Source: Acheta domesticus (Eukaryota; Arthropoda; Insecta; Orthoptera; Gryllidae). Taken from it: a stretch of DNA of 64,000 nucleotides. Below, one piece after another: positions 57,250 through 64,000 of the stretch; positions within the stretch are counted from its first letter, which is position 1; every line of letters begins with the position of its first letter. The stretch is taken from assembly GCA_031308135.1 (NCBI GenBank), contig JAHLJT010009419.1:186435829-186499828 (forward strand), read 5' to 3'. A program made the translations under genes and the position numbers. The notes beneath the pieces are model-generated. The model did no database searches, was not told where the DNA came from, and worked only from the letters and a program-made list of their open reading frames with translations.

Positions 57250-60150
57250 GTGGCCAGCAGGGTGTCCCCGACAATCATGACAGGCAAGCAACTCAAACAT
57301 CGACATCTTTGAGTCGCTTCACTTACCGATGCTCACTTTCATAGCTGGACTTTTCTAGTTTCAAAGCCCATCGACCAACCTTCGTTGGCAGCTTCTCCTC
57401 TGATAAGTTGAAGGCCTGGAGATGTGTGACGAACTTGAAGGGGATACCCAACTTTTCTACCGCACGAACAATGGCTAGGATCTCTAGCTCGTAAGCACAC
57501 AACTTTCTTTCTGCCTCAGGTTTTACAGCTCAAGTAATGGACAGGATGAAATGCTTTGTCCTCTTTTTTTGCGACGATAGGATGATACCATATCCCTCTC
57601 TACTAGCATTAGTGTGGAGCTGTCACTGCTCTTTGATCAAAGATCTTTAAAACTGGGTTTCGAGCCAGAACTTCCTATTGGGTTATTGAATATAAGAGGT
57701 CTTTGATCCCTCAATTCATACAGCGAATAAGCTATTTTGGCGCAGTGTTTCACAAACCTACGGAAATAACTCGTAAGTCCCAAGACACTCTGCAGGTGTT
57801 TAAAAGGTTTGGGTTGCGTAAACCCTTGAATGACCCTAACTTTCTCTGGTGATAGGCGCACACTTCCCTCTCGCAAAACAGTCCCAAAATTCTATTCTGG
57901 TCTGCAAGAACTTGCACTTCCTCTAGTTGATCTCCAGGCCACGATCACCTGCTACTCGGAAAGTCTCTGGTAACTTCGCCAACGTACCTACATGTCGAGT
58001 ATGAGAATAATTATATCATCCACGTAAACTTAGATTACATTTCGTCTCGAGAGATCCTTGAATACCTCATAGATTCAGAGCGGAAAGGAAGGAGATGCAT
58101 AAACTAAACGGCGTGTAGTTGAATTCATATTGGTCACTAGACACAACGAATGCTGTTCCCTTCTTGGATGTTTCAGACAATGGTACACATACATGAAAAA
58201 ACCGTTCTTTAGATTTAGCACAGAATATTAGATCGTTCACAAAGGCGTCGACCTTGTCATCGATGAGGGGCATAAGGAACCCGTCTCTCATCACCTTTCT
58301 GTTAAGTACCCTATAATCGATACACACTCTAGGCGAGTAGTACCACGGGTAGTACCACAAATACCACGGGACTGGCGTAATGGCTCCTGCTGGGTCTCAC
58401 AATGCCTTTCTCCAACCGTTGTTGGAGGTTCTTTGATTGTCCAGGATTAACTTTTCCTTAGGCACTAGGTTGGATGTTCACCGGAATCCCATCACGCAGA
58501 GCAATCTGGGTTTCCACGATGGTCTTCATATCGCGCCTGGGTGAATAACTAGTCACTAGAGAAGCCACCTCTTACCTGCACGGGCCAGCGCACTGCAGCT
58601 CGTCTACCAGGAAACTACTGGAAGAAGGCAACTCCTCAAAATAATTGGTTGGGAGAATCGACCAAATCTTCCTCAGTTGTCTCCTGTATAGCCCCAATGC
58701 ATTCAACACTTCCTCGGCTCATTGTAACCTCCACTCCCCTTAGGAAGGTATCACCCAAAATGAAATATGGGATGCACACCTCCGATGGCTCCTCAAACAC
58801 TTCCACCTTGTAGTTGTGTTCTCCAATCTTCATCTTTAAAATCGCAGACCCAGAGGCCAGGTTGCAGCATTGTCAAACCCCATGAAGATTCTTTCAGCCC
58901 TCTGTAGGGGCTGGTTGCCAATCTTGGCAAACGTCTCCGCCTTTAGGAAGTTTACATCACTACCCGAGTCCCTATTTCAAGGTGCCATTGCACCCCTTCG
59001 ACGGTGCTTGAAATGCATCGGTCGTATTCACTCCGGACGCACCTCACAGATTCCTGCAGTTGGTCGGGTTGCACTGTAGATGCATTAGGTGGCAATGTGC
59101 CCAAATTCCGCCCATTTGAAACACTTTCGGCCTTTCTCTCTGTGAAGCAGTCTTTAGACTCATGGCCCCACACGTGAAACAGTGCCCCTCCTAGTCGTTC
59201 CCTTTATTTTTTCTCTTTTGTCTTGTGTCTCTTTGTCCGGCCATCTCTCCTGAGTCTTCTTACTTCAACTTTTCTCTTTCTTCAAAATTTTCAACTTGAC
59301 TTTTATACGGTCGTTCACCTCGAACTTTTCCTTAAGTACTCTGACTGGGCTTCATAAAACAGAACTTTGTTGAGCGCTTTGTCGGAAACACCTTCCACAA
59401 TGTACTAGACAAGGGCACTCCCCTCGACGTATCCCTGATCGATGATTTCTTGCTTGGCGTAGATGTATGTCCTGCTCGACTTTGTAGGTGTGTTTTCTCT
59501 TCCGGAGCTCACTGTTGGCTACTGCGCTATTTCCTTTCAACTTATACTCTTGGCTCAGCCTATTTTTCAACTCTGTCCACGAGGTGATGCCGAACTCCGA
59601 ATGACACAAATCTTTTCACAGAGCCGCAAAGCATCCGTTTACCATACATTAGTTCCTGAAACTTGTCCCTGTGCAGGAGTGCACTGAAGTCCTCAAATTC
59701 TTCCATCCACTTTGGGATGTGGAACTTGTCATCGCTCCAAAAAGGAGGCTGCTTTCCACGCCCTTGATAGTGAAGTTGTTGGAGAAGTAGCGTTTGTCTC
59801 CACGGCCGTCGGATCTCAGGACTCTTGCGGCCGTAACTTTCGGCTTTCTGCCCGGCACGCCCCCTTCCTATCCCAACATATCACTGCTCCCGTCATCTTG
59901 GTCGTCTGACGCTACTGGCGTCCTTTGTCTCGTGGGGGGAGGGGGTTCTCTGCGGTCGTCCTTTGCTGATTCCTTACCGACAAACCCACTTTCCCGTCCC
60001 AGACGTCTTGGACGTCAGACGCCGCTGTTCGTGCGACACTTGTCCTGCGATAGTTATTGCGGCTTTCGTCTACGTTTCCGTCTCTGTCGCCGTCTCCACT
60101 CGCGTATGAGAGCACATGGTTACCCCTGTTAACCTCCGCCGCTCGTAGCA
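57250..60150 (-). pseudogene. Decayed Ty3/gypsy-type LTR retrotransposon (gag-pol), antisense
   Basis: Read on the - strand, retroelement parts occur in the expected order: a gag-like region (59850-59350, with SWTELKNRLSQEYK), a damaged CCHC zinc knuckle (about 59190-59150: CFTCG and GHESKDC in different frames), a protease-like segment (58830-58640, ILGDTFLR), reverse transcriptase (CIDYRVLNRKV near 58330; QYEFNYTPFSLC near 58120; intact YVDD near 58015; SVLGLTSYFRRFVKH near 57770) and RNase H (about 57520-57310, with YELEILAIVRAVEKL). Many frameshifts and stops are present; the first RT catalytic Asp region is lost and the RNase H Asp after FKFVT is His. No integrase or LTR was identified. 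Confidence 0.8.
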
Positions 60151-60743
60151 AGATTACTAATAGCTAGGGGGATGCACTAAAACATTGTCAAAAGTTATCA
60201 ATAAAATGCCCTAAAAACCACTTCAGATGAACAACTCAAGCTATTGGATATGTTACTGTTGTAATTGAGGCTTCTTTCTTTTTGTCAAATGAACTCAAGT
60301 TAAGGGAGGTTGCCCGTGCTCGAACGAGCTCCGCGCTCCCCAGGCGGGCAAGTAGATTGTGCGGGCGCGGTGTGACGACCCTGTGCTAAGGTGTTAATCT
60401 GCATAAATAAAGTAGTGCTTCAGAACGGCACAGACTTTCCCGTACTAGTTTTCTAATTCCTTTGGTTTCTTCTAGCTATTCGGACTTGCCACATACTTTT
60501 GCCAGCTGCCATCTATCGTCCACACTACATTTTTTGACATTTTATAATTTTTTTCGGTTCCTAACAGTAGAACAGAAATATTATTTTAAGAATAATAAAG
60601 AATAGTACAACCCCGTCCAAAGTGGCAATTTTCTTTGAAAAATTTGGAGTCATTTTTATACGGGCCCACAGCAAAGCAGAAAATATGTACATGAACTTAT
60701 TCCATACTTCCCAAGGCAGAAACCGTTGATTCGCGAACGTTAC
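60151..60743. other. Sequence between retroelements, nothing firmly recognised
   Basis: May include the 5' part of the Ty3/gypsy element, but no LTR pair or primer-binding site could be shown. Confidence 0.35.
60733..60743. repeat. Left target-site duplication of the non-LTR insertion
   Basis: GCGAACGTTAC, repeated exactly at 61073-61083 on the other side of the insertion. Confidence 0.85.
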
Positions 60744-61072
60744 GAATTGAGAGCGCTGCGGGAAACCTTTGGTCCAGCCTGACGGAAACACCGATCCCCC
60801 TCAATGTACCTCGACCCATTAATGTGGCAGTGTTCAGAACAACTACAGGCCACGACTACCTTGCCAGCCACCTGCACCACATAGGGGTCTTCGAAACCGA
60901 CGCCTGTGTGCTCTGTAATGGCCCAAAGATGGATGCAACACACCTTCCGATGTGCCCAGTCCTGAGTGCCAACACAGGACGACTTATACAGAGAGACAGC
61001 CCGTCTATACTGGTCAGCGCGTCACCAAATGGCTAACCTGCCAAGGGTGAGCGTTGGCTAGTAAGTAAGTAA
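60744..61072 (+). mobile_element. 5'-truncated non-LTR retrotransposon
   Basis: The insert is bounded by perfect 11-bp target-site duplications. Its frame (from 60746) reads PRPINVAVFRTTTGHDYLAS, then HLHHIGVF, and CVLCNGPKMDATHLPMC, the CxxC-H-C zinc-binding end typical of Jockey/R1-like element ORF2 proteins. After the stop the element ends in a (TAAG)n microsatellite tail (61059-61072). Short length, 3'-end content, simple-repeat tail and duplication are the hallmarks of target-primed reverse transcription with 5' truncation. Confidence 0.9.
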
Positions 61073-61083
61073 GCGAACGTTAC
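61073..61083. repeat. Right target-site duplication of the non-LTR insertion
   Basis: GCGAACGTTAC, identical to 60733-60743. Confidence 0.85.
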
Positions 61084-61759
61084 TGTTGAAGCGGATGCAG
61101 CCCAGACGTGCGGCGCTGGCCGCTTCACGCCCATGGCACTGCCGGACGAGCGATCGGCGCTTCGCGGAATTTCTGCGTGCTATCACGCCACCCTAACGAT
61201 CTCAACAATCCCCAATGGACGAAACTTCCAGAACATTTGTCAGCCAATTCAAAATAACAATCTGTGATAGGCCAATCGCCTACCCCACTCTCAAGCTCCG
61301 TGCGCGGCAGATATCACGACGCTTCAGTCGCTGAGACCACAAATTAGTTCTGGAGTGGGCTTCATGCGGATCAAGCGAATGTGATACGTGTCATGTTTCA
61401 ACTGGACTTTTGTGCGCGTGATACAGAAGTCCGTTCTTCACGTGTTGCACAATGTTCTGTGTTCCATGTTTGTGCCTACGACAGTAGCTCTTCATGCATT
61501 CAATTGAGCATGTATTATCGACACACCAGTCATTTGCTTCCAGCATGACAAGCGAACAATGTATTATCGTTGTGGTGTGTTTCTCAACTGTGCTGCGAGT
61601 TCGTTGCCTAAGCCATACGTCACGCGTGATCGACCTATGACCCGGCTTCCGCAGGGACAAGATGCGGGCTCGCACATCACTGGGTCAACTCGACGCTACT
61701 TCTAAACGCCCAGAGTAACAATTACTGATCTTTACAGCATCACTGACAATATCACTCTA
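61084..61759. other. Intergenic sequence, nothing recognised
   Basis: Mixed composition with no supported gene or repeat. Confidence 0.4.
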
Positions 61760-61761
61760 TA

Positions 61762-61990
61762 CTTCGGTTTTTCGTCCTTAGCGCACGGGGGGGGGGTGCA
61801 ATAAAATGCAATATCTCACGGTATATCGCGTCGTTCTCGGTTTTGCCGCCAGAAGTCGCGTGATCACCAGCACTGCTCGATACAGTCGCGATCATGCGAT
61901 TCCTAGCGGCAAAACTGAGAATGACGCGAAATACCGTGAGATATTGCATTTTATTGACACTCCCCTTGCGCCAAGAAAGAAAAACCGAAG
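61762..61990. mobile_element. MITE family M1, copy 3
   Basis: Ends CTTCGGTTTTTCGTCCTTA and (inverted) CTTCGGTTTTTCTTTCTTG, flanked by TA. The core (GCCAGAAGTCGCGTGATCAC, AGCACTGCTC, TCGCGATCATGCGATTCCTA) matches copies at 370-525 and 44855-45103, with the same mirror structure. A G-run (about 61788-61796) interrupts the left arm. Confidence 0.88.
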
Positions 61991-62427
61991 TATAGCTTTT
62001 TGCATTTGTAATCTTTGCATATGCCACGCATACAAACTATCGATCTTAACAATTCTCCGGAATTCAATGATGACATGGTATTTTCAAATATAGCTACGCC
62101 ATGTGTGTACTTACTCATTATCATGATTTACGTCTTTACAAGACATCACAATGCCATTAGCATAATTTCTTGTAATGTTTGTTTGATTCAATTATATGTA
62201 TTAACTTTACATGTCTTTTAATTCATTCTGAGAGATGACAGCACCTGAAAGATAATTTTTAGGAACGCAAGACTGGTGACTTGCAACTCATTAATTATTA
62301 ATCCATCGCCAGTGGTCCTCCAAGGTGAATTGAGCAATCAGAGGATGATAGAGCAGTGTGTAATGGCTCCCGCCTTAAATTAATCACAGTCTGCTGATCA
62401 CAACACACGCGCTGCTTCTTCGTACGT
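61991..62427. other. Intergenic sequence, nothing recognised
   Basis: AT-rich, no feature supported. Confidence 0.4.
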
Positions 62428-63143
62428 AGTATAGGGAAAGTTATGTAATGCTGCGCGAAAAAACTGCGAATTTTCGGCAGAAAATATTCATTCCTGGGCC
62501 GTGATAACGAAAAAGTGGAAAAAATCCAGTTGCTAAATTAAGAAAAAATCATGTAACACGTGATGTAGCCAGAATTTCTATTTTGTGGGTCCTTAATACC
62601 GAAAAACCAATTGAAAGAAAAACGTCCGTCCGTCTCTCTGCCCGATGTATGTGAACAATACTAGCGCCTAAACTATGCGTAGGATTTTTTCAAATTGAAG
62701 AAACCTCTGTTCATCTGGCCTGAGTCGAAGATCTGCGATCTTGAAAAACAATAATTTTTGGGGATACTTTTACATGAAGCCCTCTGGACATTTTTTCAAA
62801 AACTGCTCCAAATTTTTCCTTTAAATTTCTTGTAAGAATAGAGTAGAATACAATTATTAAAGTGGTGTAGGTCCTAATTTCAGTGTTAACTCTGAATTTT
62901 CGAAAATTGCAGAAATTTGATTTTTTTCGGCCACTTCCTACAACTACAAAACTAAAGATAGAGATTTTTCCTTGAAATAAAATTTGTTCTCCATAATGAG
63001 TTCTTTCAGTAAGGTCATGTACATATTTTTTTGAAAATTTTAGTGGTTTTCGCGCAATGTATGCAATTAAAAAAAATACAAAAACAAGATTTTACCAAAA
63101 ACGGCTCCAATTTTTTACTTTCCCGTATATGTACGTATACACG
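62428..63143 (+). repeat. Dispersed repeat family R1, copy 5 (tandem unit 1)
   Basis: Starts AGTATAGGGAAAGTTATG, then AATGCTGCGCG, TTTTCGGCAGAAAAT, AAATCCAGTTGCTAAAT, TTTTGTGGGTCCTTAATACC, GTCCGTCCGTCT, ACTAGCGCCTAAAC. It contains two copies of a sub-repeat with CTCCAAATTTTT (about 62807 and 63104). The next unit begins exactly 716 bp later. Confidence 0.9.
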
Positions 63144-64000
63144 GAGTATAGGGAAAGTTATGTAATGCTGCGCGAAAAAATGGCCAATTTTCGGCGGAAA
63201 AAAATTAATTGCCAGGCCGTGAAAACGAATAAGTGGATAAAACCAGTTGCTAAATTAAGAAAAAAATCCTCTATCTCGTGGTGTGGTCAAAATCCATGAT
63301 TTGTTGCTTCTTTATACTTAAAAATCGATTGACGGCATTCCGTCCGTCTGTCCGTCTGTGGTCAACGCTAGCGCCTAAACCGTTCGGTCGATTTTCTTCA
63401 AAATTGATATTCCCCAGTCGATCTGATTCTAGTCGAAGCTTTGTGATTTTGAAAAAGATTCTTTAAAATTTGGGGGTACTTTATATGAAGCCCCCCGGGG
63501 ATTTTCAACATTTTCTCAAAAACGGCTCCAAATTTTTTTCTTTAAATTTCTTGTATGAATAGAGGAAAATACACTTTTTAACATGGCATAGGTCCGATTT
63601 TCACGTACAGCTCTGAATTTTCGAAAATTGTGAAAGTTTGAATTTTTTTCGGCGTCTTTCTCCAACTACAAAATTGAAGATAGAGATTTTTTCTTCAAAT
63701 AAAATTTGTTCTGCATATTGAGTTCTTTAATAAAGTTCATTTAAATGTTTTTCTCAATTTTGGTAGTTTTCGTACAATATTGCGTGCAATATGTGCAATT
63801 TTAAAAAATTACAAAAATAAAATTTTCTCAAAAACGGCTCCAATTTTTTTCTTTAAACTTTTGGTAGGGATAGTGGTAAATGTACTCTATCAATGACATA
63901 AAAGCCATTTTGGTCTATCGGTTGGTTTTTTCAAAAATTACCAAAATGTAAATTTTTTACTTGTCTCTCACGTCGTTAATATTTACATTTTCGGCGATTT
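63144..64000 (+). repeat. Dispersed repeat family R1, copy 6 (tandem unit 2, runs off the window)
   Basis: Same start (AGTATAGGGAAAGTTATG) and same order of landmarks, including TCCGTCTGTCCGTCTG, AACGCTAGCGCCTAAACCG, CCCAGTCGATCTGA and two ACGGCTCCAA sub-repeats (about 63521 and 63831). It continues past the unit-1 length to the right edge, so the end is not defined. No coding frame. Confidence 0.9.

Noticed and set aside
60561..60791. - strand 76-codon frame
   Set aside because: It crosses the boundary of the non-LTR insertion at 60744 and has no family motif.

Overview
The window is nuclear DNA from an animal with a large, repeat-rich genome, most likely an insect. Reasons: GT-AG introns (73-184 bp between some exons, several kb between others), no operons, long AT-rich non-coding tracts, and many decayed transposable elements of kinds common in insects (hAT, mariner, Ty3/gypsy, Penelope-like and non-LTR elements, TA-flanked MITEs, tRNA-derived SINEs). 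The species cannot be fixed from the sequence. A hemimetabolous insect is a guess from repeat load and CpG pattern.

The one recognisable host gene is on the + strand: the 3' two-thirds of fusilli (fus), the insect orthologue of the vertebrate epithelial splicing regulators ESRP1/ESRP2. I placed nine coding exons. A 55-nt exon at 21357-21411 lies 10.3 kb upstream of a compact cluster (31756-34933) encoding RRM1, RRM2 and RRM3. From there the gene has two possible C-termini. Reading through the RRM3 exon gives a long Ala/Gln/Pro-rich tail ending at 35862. Using an internal donor at 34934 skips 7.5 kb to a Pro/Tyr-rich exon at 42432, followed by an exon at 47168 with the second half of a degenerate fourth RRM. 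All junctions before exon H agree in phase. The N-terminal domain exons of the family were not found and are probably upstream of the window.

Region by region: 1-21 kb is a mosaic of non-coding DNA, GC-rich CpG-dense islands, palindromic MITEs, a pentamer-based satellite (10856-11296), a (CCCCG)n tract, a hAT transposase remnant, a tRNA-derived SINE and copies of an unnamed dispersed repeat; a possible two-exon gene of unknown identity lies at about 5.76-6.23 kb. 21.4-31.7 kb is the large fus intron, with more remnants and two strong GC islands (27.7-28.3 kb and 28.7-29.9 kb) that could be alternative promoters. 31.5-51.9 kb is the fus body and 3' region: AT-rich, poor in CpG, and interrupted near 43.6-45.1 kb by two adjoining palindromic insertions that still carry CpG. 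52-64 kb is intergenic repeat DNA: a mariner relic, tRNA-like heads, a Penelope-like GIY-YIG fragment, a decayed Ty3/gypsy element on the - strand, a 5'-truncated non-LTR insertion with perfect target-site duplications, a MITE, and tandem copies of the dispersed repeat running off the right edge.

No functional rRNA, confident functional tRNA, CRISPR array or prokaryotic feature was seen. All family assignments come from reading motifs by eye; no database search was run.
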